Below are positions 50,741-63,524 of a DNA stretch of 64,000 nucleotides, piece by piece. Position 1 is the stretch's first letter; each line of letters starts with the position of its first letter. Origin of the DNA: Ignelater luminosus (Eukaryota; Arthropoda; Insecta; Coleoptera; Elateridae); assembly GCA_011009095.1 (NCBI GenBank), contig VTPC01090933.1, positions 144,361 through 208,360 of the forward strand, in the 5' to 3' direction. Position numbers and translations under genes: made by a program. The notes beneath the pieces were generated by a model that was not told the origin of the DNA, searched no databases, and saw only the letters and a program-made list of their open reading frames with translations.

Positions 50741-53700
50741 CTAGAAAGAAGAAAGGATGTGCATTAGCATCGACATTATAAATAGTACCTTAAATCACTT
50801 CATTCTCTTAAAATCTTAAAATGCCCTTCAATATGAGCTTACAAAATATGCCACTTAACCTCAACCTAAACAGATGTCTCAAGATTGTAGAGTTTCAATT
50901 ATGTTTCCGTTTCACATATTAATTAGGTTCGTTTCTGTTGCAATCTGCATTATATTTTCGTTACAGTAAGATAACGGTATTATGTTCCTACATAAACGTG
51001 ATTAGTAAAAAAGAAAGCCCTGGATATAAATCACCAAGCCCCCACTAAAATATTCAAAAATAAAAATTTATTGGCCCCACTACACAAGGGATCTTGCTTG
51101 ATGATTCATTGTCGTGTTTACGAAATTTATGGACACGTAAATATTTTGTGTTTTTTTTTTGGTAGAAATGAGGAAAAAACTAATCATTCATAATTTATTC
51201 CTTCAGCAGTTGAACAGATTCCAAATAAATATGTAATGACGAATGAAAGGAATTAAAATTTGTAAAAATACAGAAAAACAACAAAATAAAGCTATAAATA
51301 AACATAATGATAGAGATATGTACACTATTTATAATAACATATTTAAATATGAATCAAGGTCAGGAGGTGGGGAATAAAACTGAACTTGACCTAGCCGTGT
51401 AAACGGCCATGACCTTTAGCCCAGATTCGCGCCCTTCGATAGTACGTAGTCGGTGTGGGAGAGGAATGCATATCCCTTTTGAATGCACTCCTTCCAGTTA
51501 TGCAAAACTTTATGTTTACATTATACGGATTATTTCATGGAAATTCTTTTTTGCACTATTTCGATGATCTTGCTACAATTTTGGATGTTTTTGATATTGA
51601 TTCACATATTCATTCATGATTTCATTTTTATAATTCAAAGAAACTTCCCACATTCGCAAAACAAGTCACATTAAAATGTTCAGCAAGGATAAGAGATCAA
51701 CATAAATCTAGTTTTTCAAATGAAATAATGCGTAAGGTAAGTGATCGGTTGATAGGTAAATTCTAATGAATGGCTTCCTTCCTGAATTTTTCAAATTGGA
51801 AAAGTGAATATAATTTGAATAAGTATAGAAGGGAAAAAAGAAATTTCTAAATAATGCTTCTAGCATCTTGTCATGTTATAAAACGAAACAGTGAACATTA
51901 TTCATCAAATTAATTACATGTTAGAATGATTCAGCAGCTTATGTTATTCTGTCTAAAATTCCAAGCGTTCAGAAATGATACAAGTGTCTGTCTGCTTTAG
52001 CAAAATTAACAGAGTTACCAAAGCTGTCGGTTGTTAAGGCCTTGGCAAATTTCGTATTTTAGATCCAATTTATTAACGTACGTGTTTTTGTGCAAAATTG
52101 TGTAGTTATTAATTCTAAAATCTTTTTGACTAATAACAGTATTCCCTGTTAAATATGAGAAAAATGAAATGCAACCCACTATTTTTTTAGGCTTTTTTTC
52201 GGGTACGAATATTTCTAATTTATAACAATCTTTTTTTGTAAAAATATCGACTATAATAATAAAAAATGTATTAAACGAGTCTTTATTAGTTTTGCGTGTC
52301 AGTATTCCTATTTCAATAAAGCTGACATAGGATGACTTCTGAAAAAAGGACTTGTAAAACATTTCCTTTCCAGTATAAAATACATTTTGAAGCTTTCACT
52401 CTTGAAGTTAATCTTTTGTCGGTGAAATTTGTCAAAGAGGTGCAAAATAACATTTGTTTATTTTCTTCTTACATATTCCTATTTAAAAAATATTTGTAAC
52501 GTCTAGTTTTCTAACCCTATATGTAAATTAGTCTGAACGAAGCGTTTTTTAACCGATATTACAACAGCAAAACCCCCGAATATATCCCCTTTCACAGAAG
52601 CAATAACAAAAGCGTCGCCCCTTTGTCTGCTCCTCTGCTTCTACTATATCAAAAACCAAATTACCGAATGAGTCTGCAGCTCCCGTGATCAATAATTAGA
52701 GCTAGGCTAGATTCAACACACACAACCCTAACATCATGACGAACATTAGTATCTTAACGTTTGGCTTATTTCCCGCCCATTCTGTTATTTGCGCAACAAG
52801 GGGCTACACCGCGTCATTCTGAAGCAGACTTCATTGATTTACGTGGTTGTCATGGTAATAGCAAGTGCTTTTTGCAGAAGCTTACAAAAACCCATTGATC
52901 ATACAGATTATTATCCTCTAAGGAAATTATATTCCTGTAACTTTGGTAAAAAAGCAATGAGAAGAGTAGTTGCGCTTATTAATATAAACAAGACAACAAA
53001 GCAAGAAAGGGAAAAACAAAGGAAGAATACTTTTTTAATAATTATAATGCCTTGTAAACTTTTCATTTTATAAAGGTGAAAGGTCGCTAGTTTGATTTCA
53101 TATTTTCCATTTTGTTTTACTCGTTGGTCGCAAATCCACTGTTGCTTGTTTTGATAAACTAATACCTCCATTTTGCTTAATTTATTAAAATTTGTTACTT
53201 AAAAAGCAATGGGACAACACAATCTTAAATTGCTTTATTTTAAACAAAAATACATCGGCAAATAACGAATCTTTATTTCAGATTAAATCTCTGTGTGAAT
53301 TTTAATTAAAAGGGCAGGGTAGAGACACAGAACTACTCTATACTTTGAACTTGGGAAACCTGCACTCGAGTTGAATAACCTCCACATCATATACCTACCT
53401 ACAAATGCGAACCACTTATCAATATACTTACTTATGGCTGTTGAACCAAATATTCGTAATAGTTATGAATTAGGAAATAACTTGCCCATACTCACTCAGT
53501 AGAATTATTTAAAAATTGGGAATTATTAAAGAATGATGACCTAAATACGTTCCATATATCCACTACTGCTTGATTATTTAAATTGGAATCGCAGATAATT
53601 ATATTGTTGCACGATAACCTTTTCAGAACAACGTAATGCGTCAACTAATACGTTACAATTTCGTTCAATCTCGATTTAGAAACTAAGGTTAGTATTACCG

Positions 53701-53939
53701 TTTCTTCTTACAATTAGTAATATTATTTATTAAAGTTTGGTCTTTCTTTTACCTTTGATATTATCAGAGCTAAGAAATGTCAACTAAAAATAATATTAGA
53801 ACGAAACTTGTAAACAGAATTTGTTCATTAAGAGAAAAGATGTTATTGCCAATCTGAAAGATATGCCTTAATACTACTACAGTCCTTCAAGATTCTGTCT
53901 TAGCTTCTTTGCTATTCTCCACTTGGTAAGTAGATAACT
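50741..53939. other. Non-coding stretch, probably toutatis 5' intron
   Basis: AT-rich DNA with no recognised gene. A short plus-strand frame at 52789-53073 has no recognisable similarity. The segment 51370-51470 is more GC-rich than its surroundings and may be a transposon fragment. Confidence 0.35.
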
Positions 53940-54640
53940 TTTGATGCTAATCACAGGGAAGGGATACAGAGTCTCATTACTTTGAAATGACTCTGATCCA
54001 ACTCCTCATAACACCCCAAAATTATTGCAGAATGTCCTTGGATCGTAAATGTTTACTCTTCACAATTTGTAGCTTTTTATGTGGCTTTTCGTTGGGTATC
54101 CCTAAGCGGTTGCAACGTATGTATGTCCTGACCGTTCTATAAATAAGAAGCTTGTTGTCTTTACTCAAACCGCTACTGCCTGCATTGACTTTCCTAATGC
54201 AAGTATAGATAAGGTTCTTCTAAATGAGTTTCTCGTCTAAAACAACGGCTAGGTATTTTGCATCACTTCCCACGGGGAGCATCAATTGCTTTGGGGGATG
54301 TGGTCTTCTGGTGAAAAATTGTTTTCTCTATACACTGTAAATCCTAGAAGATAATTGACATGGTCCGCATTAATGTTATTATGTAGCAACTTACATTATA
54401 AGAGTCACGAGTGCCACATCTTGTCGAAGGCGTTAGAGACTTAGGAAGACGGTGCTCTGATCGAAAATTTCATTTACGTATTCTACTACACGAATGATTT
54501 GGTGGGCTGCAAAATGGCAATGCCAAAAATGACGTGGTTTTCTTGCTTAAATCTGAAAAAAACGATCTCTTCAGCGATTTTGCCCAGTGTTGGTAGCAGG
54601 GTAATCGGTGGCATTTTATAAACTTTGATCCGGAATTGGA
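53940..54640 (-). pseudogene. Jockey/R1-type non-LTR retrotransposon reverse-transcriptase remnant
   Basis: On the minus strand, in shifting frames, are ITLLPTLGKIAEEI (54570-54612), equivalent to the PISLLPTLGKIxE block, and AFDKMWH (about 54410-54432), equivalent to AFDKVWH, the first catalytic block of non-LTR reverse transcriptases. Further fragments run down to about 53.94 kb. It has many stops and is inactive. Confidence 0.7.
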
Positions 54641-57600
54641 AGTCATGTATCGATCATGAGAGAGTGCTCTTTGGCTCAGTATACAAATGAAATGAACAAC
54701 ATCTTGGAAAAGTTCCAGAGGCTTATGACTTATAAAGGGCTATATTCAAGATCAAGTTGAGTATGAAAGGTTCTCTCTATCAGTAGAATCTTGTCTCGCT
54801 CCTCAGCATTGCATCCAGAACTTTCAAAAAGGTTTTTACTTAAAATCGATTTACTCATGAAGAGAAACCGGAATAAGTATGGTTGCATAGTTAGCACACA
54901 TGGAAAGATAAGTAAATATCTATTAATGACATGCAAAATCTTAGAATTTCAAAAAGGCCTTTTTGACCTGATTTCAGTGGCCCGTAAAATCTATTACAAT
55001 TAGAGAGAAAAAACTAAAATTTCTAAACAATAAAAATGTTTAGAGGTTGCGGTTAGCATTTCGACAGATACAGTTCGGCCAAAAAGTTTTCTTGTAATAA
55101 ATTGTTCTCACTTACCTTTTCTAAGAAATTTCACAAGCTGCAGTCAAAAAACTCTGAGCATCAAATTCTTTAAGAAATATCTAGATTTGTGAGAATTCCA
55201 AATTTCCAATTTTTCACTGATGTTTTGGCCATCGAAATTAAGTTTCTCAGTGCATTGTTATCATACGAACAGTTGGGAAAAACGATATGTTTCAAGCAAA
55301 ACCCAAAAAAAAACGCAAGACAATCAGGGCAATGAAATTTTGTATCTTATATCATTTTCTTGAAACAATCTTGTCTAGAATGATAGAAATGGAAACAGAA
55401 AATTGCAAACATTCCTAAAAGAGGAAAATAATTCTTAATTATATAGATATAAAGTGAACAAGACGGATTGGTTTGGGTGTATCTATCGACTTTCCTCAAC
55501 CAATCATCATTTTATGTGTTTGAAGTGAATCTTATGAAAATCAGTTAGGTTTTGCTTTATATTGCTGTAGTTCACTGTAAGATTGTGCCATTTATAAATA
55601 TAATGTGCACACATTATGCAAATTCAAGATTGCACGTAACGAAGGATTGGGTTACTATAAAACCTTAATGTAAGATCAGATCTTTTGATTTCATAGTGAA
55701 GAAGGAAGGATTAGTTCTACAATATGTAATCAATGCGAGATTCTGTATCATTTGTTTATTAACTAGCAGTAATGAATACCATCTAAGAGCGAAAGTACCA
55801 AAATATAGAACTCAATTCAAAGTAATAAATTCTTGAATAGAAAATCTCATGATAGTAATGGATCGCTATTAGACCACTTGTTTCTTGTAATACACTTTTA
55901 ATGCAGATTTCAAATCATTTCAGTCATGTAGGATGTCTCTAATATCGAGAGAGGAATTAATCATGTTTGTTCACGCAGGATGGAAAGGCCAAAGGAACAA
56001 TGAAAACGTACCCACGCCAAACTGGATCCCCTATCCCAGTCCGCAGCCTCCCTGAATAGTAACTGTAACCAGGGTGGTGAATCCACGCATATTATCATGC
56101 GACTGTTTCTATCACCTTTGCCCTTATATTTCAGTGCATGCACATGGTGGGATTCAGTATATCACAAAGGTGTAAATTCCAAGCGCTGGGAGCTGTGTTA
56201 TTTTATTTAATCAAGAGTGCCGCACAAAAGAAAAAATACAATAATCTAGTTGAGAGACATTCTCTAATTTTTAGCGAGAATATTGATTTGTATAGCTGCG
56301 GTTTTTCAGGGATAAAGGAAACCTTGTACCAGATTATTTTATCTAAAGATAATTTCTTTTGATTTTCTGTAGTCCAACTGAAATATCTTTGAGCGAAAGG
56401 TACTCTTCATGCACAGTTGAGAAATCAACATTTCTTTATTTTTATATCTCAAGTTCTAGATACTGATGACGATAGATACTTAGATATCAGATTTTTGATA
56501 CGTACGTAGTACAGTTCTTCGGTAAATAAGCGATTCGAAAATCTATCACTGACGATCAGAAAGGCCATCTAAATGTATTTAGAGTGATAATGCGACGAGC
56601 TTAAGTCGAAGAAGAGCTCTGTTACAATTTGCTTCTCAACATGCCTTCTCTCTCAAGCGATGCAAAAGCAATTTTTTAAAATAAACTCTTTAGTGCCAAA
56701 CATCTTCGTAGTTGCCAAGAGGTTACCTTCCCCACCTTTCTTATGAAGTTTACCATGTAGTTCAGCTGTTAACAGTTTCATGAAAGACCTGGATAGTAGG
56801 CATTGGTGACTTCTAGATGTTTAGACTTCATTCTAAAATTCCTTATTAACTTCATTTTGTTTTTGGAAACGCGGAAAAATTTCTGAATATCAGTAAAGAT
56901 CAAGAATCAAGAAATTCTGGCATGCAAAAATTCAATCTAATGACTACAATATTATCTGTCAAATAAAAGGCAATAAAAGTTCGCTTATGTCCCTTTTATC
57001 TTCCAAAAACAGGCCTGTTATCTATTTTGGAAATTACAAAAGCGAATGCAATTACATAAATCAAGTTAAAGTCATTTATCATTAGTTCACATAGTACAAG
57101 AACATCTTTCATGTTACGCAACACAAGTAAATTGATGGAAATCAATGAGTAACCTTCGGAAAAACAATGTTTTCAACTTAACGTAACACAAGTCTAATAT
57201 TATTGTGCAATATTTATTGAACGTATATGAGCCATTCAAGAAACTGGGTTCATTCATGGCGTGAATATAATTCAATGTTACATTTATAAAACGTTACACT
57301 GTATAAAGTGTCGGTAGCTAATGCAATCAGTGTTAACTTGTGAAAACAAGCTTCCGTAAAACTAAATTATTAAAAGAGAATTTTAACAAAATCTTAAAAG
57401 TTATTTTGTTATTAGTAACGAAATTGTAATACAACAGCTGAAAATGTTTACTAACAATACGAAAAGAGGATACAAATAATGCATATATTTATGTAGTAAA
57501 CGGAAAATTTTAAATTAGAAAAGTAGGCTACGAAATAAAACATGTTATGATAATCCTATTAAATTAAGTTTTTTGCACGAATTTGAAACGTCAATAATCT

Positions 57601-58233
57601 ACTTTAAATGACTGTCTTTTATTTCAAGCAATATTTTGTTTTAACCCCGTTATATTAGATAGATATCAACTGTTTGCAAAATTCCACAGCCTATCTTAAT
57701 TTATAATGATTTAGTATGTACTAAATCCAATCTACTGTTTGGTTTCTAGTTGTGCCGACATTATTATCAAATTTTAATAGAGTGCAATGATAATAACAAT
57801 GAAAATTATGTAAATGGGAACGACAGCGTTACATTTCTAAAATTCTTAATACCATTTCCTGCTAGGTATTTTTAATTACATATACCTTTAGTTATTCCTA
57901 CTAAACGAATATTACTTCTTTCTTTAGACTGGAAATCCGCTATATTACATTCTAACTAAACCTACTTTAAAACAAAAACAACGATTAAAAAAATTACAAT
58001 TAAAACGCAGGAACTTACTTTAATAAAAGCGGTGCCCGTTAGTTTCTATTAATTGCGCCGACTTTAAATCAACATTAATTCAAATTCTTTCACTTTCAAT
58101 GCACACGTTATAAACAATAATAACAAATTTATAAATTATAACCAGTAGTACTCTTATAAATGTAAAGATACATAAACTGACAGCAAACCTAACTTAACGA
58201 AGACACAAGTTGAACAAAGCTACAAAAATTTAC
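54641..58233. other. Non-coding stretch, probably toutatis 5' intron
   Basis: No gene was recognised. Short open frames at 54791-55003 and 55961-56362 have no recognisable similarity; the GC-richer part near 55980-56060 may be another transposon fragment. Confidence 0.35.
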
Positions 58234-58400
58234 CTGAATCGACCGGTTTATTTCATGTACCGCAGCATTTTTCGAGCCTGCACATTAATCGCTGTTAAAA
58301 TTCACTATGGCTGGCGTCACTTCGATCGTTTTGTATTCTTTGCGAAGGTTTCGACCTGGTTTTTGTACGTACGTGGAGTTTGAAACATCAGTCAAATGTT
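58234..58400 (-). promoter_or_regulatory. tou: Candidate first exon and promoter of toutatis
   Basis: On the minus strand GATTCAG|GTAAAT at 58234 is a good splice donor following a locally CpG-containing stretch (58250-58370) unlike the surrounding AT-rich DNA. The only ATGs in it lead to immediate stops, as expected for a leader exon. The link to toutatis is inferred from strand and lack of another gene; the distance to the start exon would be 11 kb. Confidence 0.35.
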
Positions 58401-59789
58401 ATTTCTCATTTGTTTGCTATTACGTATGTCCTTGATCTTAAACATTCTTTCGTTGTTATAACCTGTTGGCGTATACGTATACCTGTGTGCCTGCCTGATA
58501 AATTTGGGACACGGCAATAGGTGACAACTTGTTATTTATTGGATTCTTTATTGTTTTCGTTTTTTTGTGTATGACTTATTTACTTCTAAAAATGAAAGGA
58601 TTTCAATTTTTGATATTGATATGTGACATAATATCGCAATTTAATTATCGAATTAAATGTTAAATTGCACATATACAATTTAGGACACGCAAGAATGAAA
58701 ATTGAGAAAGAGTTTGGCTCATTTCTAGTCACAATCATTTTCAAGATCAAAAAGTTTGTATCTAATTAGTTACCGCTAATATACATATACAGCAAATGTT
58801 AATAATATTTGTTCGAGGTTCAATCAAAAGGTATCTAAAATCGGGATAACCAATAATTAACCTTTTGTTAAGTGATGCATGCAGTGGCGTAGCCGGAGGA
58901 GTGCACGAGATGCATTTGCATTCTTGTTCCTTGATTAATGCTTTCGTGTTAAAATTGCACCGGTGCCAATTTGGATAACGCTCATTACTAATTGCGTTAA
59001 TGATGTAAGATTACAGACCGTTCCTTTCATGAAATGACATAATAAAAATGGAGAGAATTTTAATTCCCGTGACATGTTAGTAAATACAGAACTCTCCAAG
59101 GTGAAAATTTTGTAATTTACTAAGGCATATTTCTTATTCAGATTTGCTTCCAATTTTTCATTGTTATTCAATAGAAGTCTTGTGCTACAGCTGAAGTGTA
59201 ATTAACGTCCGAGACACCTGGTCTATGGAAATTTCGCCTGCAGACAATTCGTCGACTGCGACATTAAACTAATTTGTTAAACCGCTTTTGTCTTTATCCA
59301 CACCTACAATATTAGTTTTTAATATTTCTATTCATGAAAGTTCATGCTTGAGTTTTACTTATTGATTTTAATATTAACACAAACCGGATTTTAGAAAAAA
59401 TACTAAAATCATACGCTTTCATTAAGGTTGGCATCATTAATATTGTCTGCAATTATAAGAAACCGCAGGTATGTAAATGTAGTTTGGAATTGCTGGTTTA
59501 TTTGCCTTCATCAGTAGGTCAAAAATCAAAAAATCTTGCAAATTAACAATGTTGACCTATATTTTTTAACCTCTTAGGAACTATCCGGTTTTCAATGCAC
59601 TGCAACCTATTGGCTTATTGTGCTATTCCTATTGAATTTACTGAATCCCTATACAGGTTTCGAGTGGAAAGGTGTTAAATGTATTTGGTTTTGTTTCTAT
59701 TGACCCCAAGATGATCTGCCTTCTGTATGGAAAAGAATCGCGGTATGTGTAGAACTGTTTCTGTTGTCCTAGTAAGGTTTGCCGGTATG

Positions 59790-59930
59790 CTAATCTTTGA
59801 CCCATTTTCTCAATTGCTCATGGACTGCACTCTTACTCCCAAAGCGGTGTTTCTGGTGCTCTCTTAACCAGTTCATCAGCTTTCTGATTGCCTTCGATTC
59901 TCCAATGCCCTGGTACCTAGATTAGTGTTT
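59790..59930 (-). pseudogene. Retrotransposon RNase H fragment
   Basis: The minus strand reads VPGHWRIEGNQKADELVKRA, the C-terminal HxGIxGNExAD block of RNase H domains carried by non-LTR retrotransposons of the I/R1/Jockey groups. On this strand it lies upstream of, and 5 kb from, the reverse-transcriptase fragment at 53.9-54.6 kb. That order is wrong for one element, so it is a separate copy. Confidence 0.65.
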
Positions 59931-60010
59931 TAGTCTGCTAGTCTTAGTGTTTAATTCCCATATTAATGTATCATTAATAAGGTACTTCCTTACGACTTGT
60001 TTTATATTTC

Positions 60011-60044
60011 ACTACAGGTTTCGACTTATGTGGTCATCCTCAGG
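60011..60044 (-). other. Hammerhead-like or retroelement terminal motif
   Basis: On the minus strand the sequence CCTGAGGATGACCACATAAG runs into TCGAAACCTGTAGTG. It resembles a hammerhead core (CUGANGA, a GAC/GUC stem, GAAAC) with one core mismatch, a type carried near the ends of Penelope-like elements. Weak evidence. Confidence 0.25.
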
Positions 60045-62373
60045 TAAAAAGTGTCACAAGTTATAATTAGTATTATGTCATTGATTGAAGTAACATTCTC
60101 ACAGCTCCTTAATTTTCCATATCACTCTAGATGTTACCTTCAAATTTGCTACAGCCTTTAGAGAAGTCCGACTATCTATGACTATTTGCACATTGCAGAA
60201 TAATGTATATTTCAGCTTAAAAGACATTAGTATAACCTCATAGTGGGAAGTTATATTCACTTCTCGCTCGTTCGCTATGAACACCTACCCTACGTCTTAG
60301 ATCGATCTGTGTACCAGGATTGCCCTTCCCTGCACGCCGCCCATAAACTTCATTGTAAATTCTTCTACTCACTGCGCGTTTATTAGCATTTTGTTTCTTC
60401 TTAAATTTTATATTTTTAAAATGTAAAATACTGATGTGCATTTACGATTAAACAATTATCATATCATCTACTCTTTCTACTGTTTCCCCGGTGGCCTTTA
60501 TAGGGGAAAATTCCTCTTCAGCCAGAAATGGAAAGAAGGGAGAAATTCTGCGAGACGAGACGGTTGTCAATTGGTGGCATTGTTCGCGGTGGTGAATGCA
60601 GAACCAGGGCGCCAATGAAATCTCAACTAATAGAAATACCTTATAGAGGGATTTGTTTATGTTCTAAATAACCTACAAATACAACTAGTAATGTTTACAT
60701 CGAATACAGCATTTGATTGGCTAGTTTGTCGCATGTAACAAGCGGAGTTGTTATGACACATTGGAGGAAAGTATAGAACTCAGGAAACAAACATTGAAAT
60801 GAATACCTGTATCCAAGAATTAACTAATACATAGAGGTATCAGCGACACAAATTATGTAAAGTAAATGTATATTTCATTTAAACAATTTATTGTTTCGTC
60901 GACCTTATTAGAAAGTAGGCTTTTCGACCCTGTTCAATTTTTATTTAGTTTTTTCTTAGGGTACCAGGGATACCAAAGCTATCTTACGATTACTTGCAAA
61001 AGTAAATTCTTCATGTACAATAACCTTTATGTAAATTTTTGATAAATCTTTTAAGATCGACGAAAAAATCATCCGAGAAACTCTGGAAGAAAATGTCTTT
61101 TTTTTCCTTGTAACACAAATAACTATTTATTCATTAAGTTTTCTAAACATTTTCCTCCTTATATTGTACTTGTCCATTCTCTTGTAAGAAATGTAAACAG
61201 AAACTGCTGATATTTGTAGATTATGGGAAATAAACATTCAATTGGCAGCTTAGGTGGAAAATGCTTCTATAGTTAAGGGTCCAGTGAGGGCTGTGGTGTA
61301 TAGTACAATGAAGCAGCAACAGGCCATGACCTCCATGTTATTTTGGTAAGTAGCGGTGGTTTTTCGATGATGGCGAGCTTATCCGGGGAAGGAAAGCGAT
61401 TTTATAGATGCAGTAGGAAAGTGTTGTCGCGAATGGTTGAAGAAATTGGAAAGATGGAGCACCGGCGGCGAATTTGCGATGATAATTTGTCTGCCCAATG
61501 CGTCATTTGAAGTAAACGATAGTAAGTTGTTCAAATGTTCTGGCATCATAACGGAAAATCTTAGTAAGAATAGAAAGCTTGGAGATAAGATTCACGAATC
61601 TCTTGAATGCGACCATAGCACGACAGCTGCTAACTATTTTTCTTGATAATTTGGAGGGGGTAAAAATGGGAGATGGTCGCGTGTTGTGAAAGTTAGGGGC
61701 AACGTTATTGGTATTACTGAGAAGGATCACAGGGAGGTGCTCAAGTCTTTTCTTTGGATTTCTTCAATGAAGTTGGGGGTCAAACTCAGAAGATCTCTAG
61801 TATGCGATCTTTGTTTTTTTTTACTGTCGTGTTCACGTATCAACCCTTAAGAATTCCAGGTATGCATTCCCCACCAGGTTGCATACTTTCAGTAAAGGAT
61901 GGAAGCTGTTCAAAAATGAAAGTTTTGCACGTGTGTGTAAGCGTCTTTGGGTGGCAGTATATGAGATGCCGCGGCGCTACTGAGCAGAACTCTCCAGAGA
62001 GAGCTGCTGAACTTGCCAGATTCAGTTAGTTTTTCAACTCGTCGCTCCAATTCGTTGTTAGTGTATACTTTCTTAGGCCATTTTAGTATCTCCTACATCA
62101 GTAGGGTATCCTCGTCATCTGGAGTATTACCCATTGACAATTGGGCCAAAAAAAGCAGCTCGGAGGCTTCTCTTCAGATAAAAGCATGAATTTGTAGAAA
62201 GAATAAAAGTAAGAATAGGATAAAAAGTAACCACATCTGTGAAAATTACAATTCCAGTAATGACTTACACCACCAATAAAAAAAAACTCATGAAAAACTT
62301 TAGTGGGAACAATGCGAAGATAGACCAAAAGCTACCAATACTTGGATGAGGAAACGATTTCTTAAGTAGCATA

Positions 62374-63524
62374 CAGGGTAGGATCAAAAAGTAGTAGGAC
62401 TGAATTTCTGTAGCGCGAAGGTCGAACCACCTGGGCATGGTAGTGGGGAGCCTTCCGAAGAGACCGATATTTTTTCCAGTCACCTACGGACAAGCGGAGA
62501 GTAAGCACGTCGATTTCCGTGAACCTCTGTTAAGAAGTGTCGTCGCGTTCCAAGATGGAGAAAAATCTCGAGCAGCGCTACGCCATCAAATTCTGCGTCA
62601 AACTCGGGAAAACCGCGACGGAGACCCTCGGAATGATTAAGGACGCCTACGGGGATGCTGCCATGAGCCGCTCAACAGTGTTCGATTGGTATAAGCTGTT
62701 CCAGGAGGGGCGGGAGCTCGTTGAAGACGACCAGCGCGCCCGTCGCCCGTCAACTTCAAGGTTTGATGAAAATGTGGCCAAAGTAAAGGCGCTCCTGAAC
62801 TCCGACCGGCGCACAAACATTCGTCTGATTGTTGATGAGTTAGGGATTTCGTCCAAGAAAACCCAAATTTCCTTGACAATGTGATTACCGGTGACGAAAC
62901 GTGGTGTTTTGAGTACGACCCGGAGACCAAACGCCAGAGCGCCGAGTGGCACACCAACAAGTCCCCGCGTCCCAAGAAAGCCAAAACGAACAAGTTAAGG
63001 ATCAAATGCATGCTCATCTCCTTTTTTGACCGTCGTGGTGTGGTTCACAGGGAGTTCGTACCCTCTGGACAGACTGTGAATGCCAGTTTTTACGCAAACG
63101 CGTCCTCCGCGTGCACCCAGACATAGCCAATTCTTGGAAGCTTCATCACGACAACGCGCCGTGCCACACCGCGCTTCTGGTGAGGGAGTTTCTGGCCAAA
63201 CACAGGGTTGCCACGTTGCCTCACCCCCCCCCCTTACAGTCCAGATCTGGCACCGCCGGACTTCTTCCTCTTTCCTCGGCTCAAGCGGGACCTCGAGGGA
63301 AACCGATACAGCTCCGTAGAAGACGTCCAAGGGGCCGTGACGGCATCTCTGAAGGGGATCCCAAAAAGTGAGTTCCAGAAGGCGTACGCGCAGTGAGAAT
63401 CGCGTTATACGCGTGGTGTCGAAGCACAAGGGTAGTATTTCGAGGACTACTAAAGATTTGTACCGATTAGTTCAATAAAAAAATTTAAATTAATTCAGTC
63501 CTACTACTTTTTGATCCTATCCTG
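62374..63524 (+). mobile_element. GC-rich mariner transposon with near-intact terminal repeats
   Basis: The left end CAGGGTAGGATCAAAAAGTA and the right end TACTTTTTGATCCTATCCTG pair over at least 31 bp (one mismatch) and are flanked by TA on both sides. Its base composition is far more GC-rich than the host DNA around it. The element is 1.15 kb, slightly short for a mariner of about 1.3 kb, in line with an internal deletion in the transposase. Sharp ends point to a young insertion, possibly by horizontal transfer as is common for mariners. Confidence 0.9.
62555..63396 (+). pseudogene. Mariner transposase, disrupted
   Basis: The frame opens at ATG 62555 with MEKNLEQRYAIKFCVKLGKT and continues through the DNA-binding helix-turn-helix domain (SRSTVFDWYKLFQEGRELVE). 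It then stops near 62883 where an internal deletion fuses the linker out of frame to the catalytic domain (FLDNVITGDETW, first Asp). A second frameshift occurs near 63100, before the second Asp in KLHHDNAPCHT. A third lies at a C homopolymer (about 63224-63233), before the third Asp in YSPDLAPPDFFLFPRLK. The three catalytic aspartates are thus all still encoded but in three frames, so no active enzyme can be made from this copy. Confidence 0.85.

Larger units (their letters stand above)
58401..62373. other. Intergenic DNA with retroelement debris
   Basis: Apart from the RNase H fragment near 59.9 kb and the motif at 60011-60044, nothing coding is recognised. A plus-strand frame at 61437-61646 has no recognisable similarity. 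Confidence 0.4.

Noticed and set aside
52789..53073. Plus-strand 94-residue open frame with a hydrophobic start
   Set aside because: No splice context, no recognisable family and AT-rich low-complexity tail; likely chance.
61437..61646. Plus-strand 69-residue open frame
   Set aside because: No recognised motif and surrounded by transposon-like debris; could not be supported as a gene.
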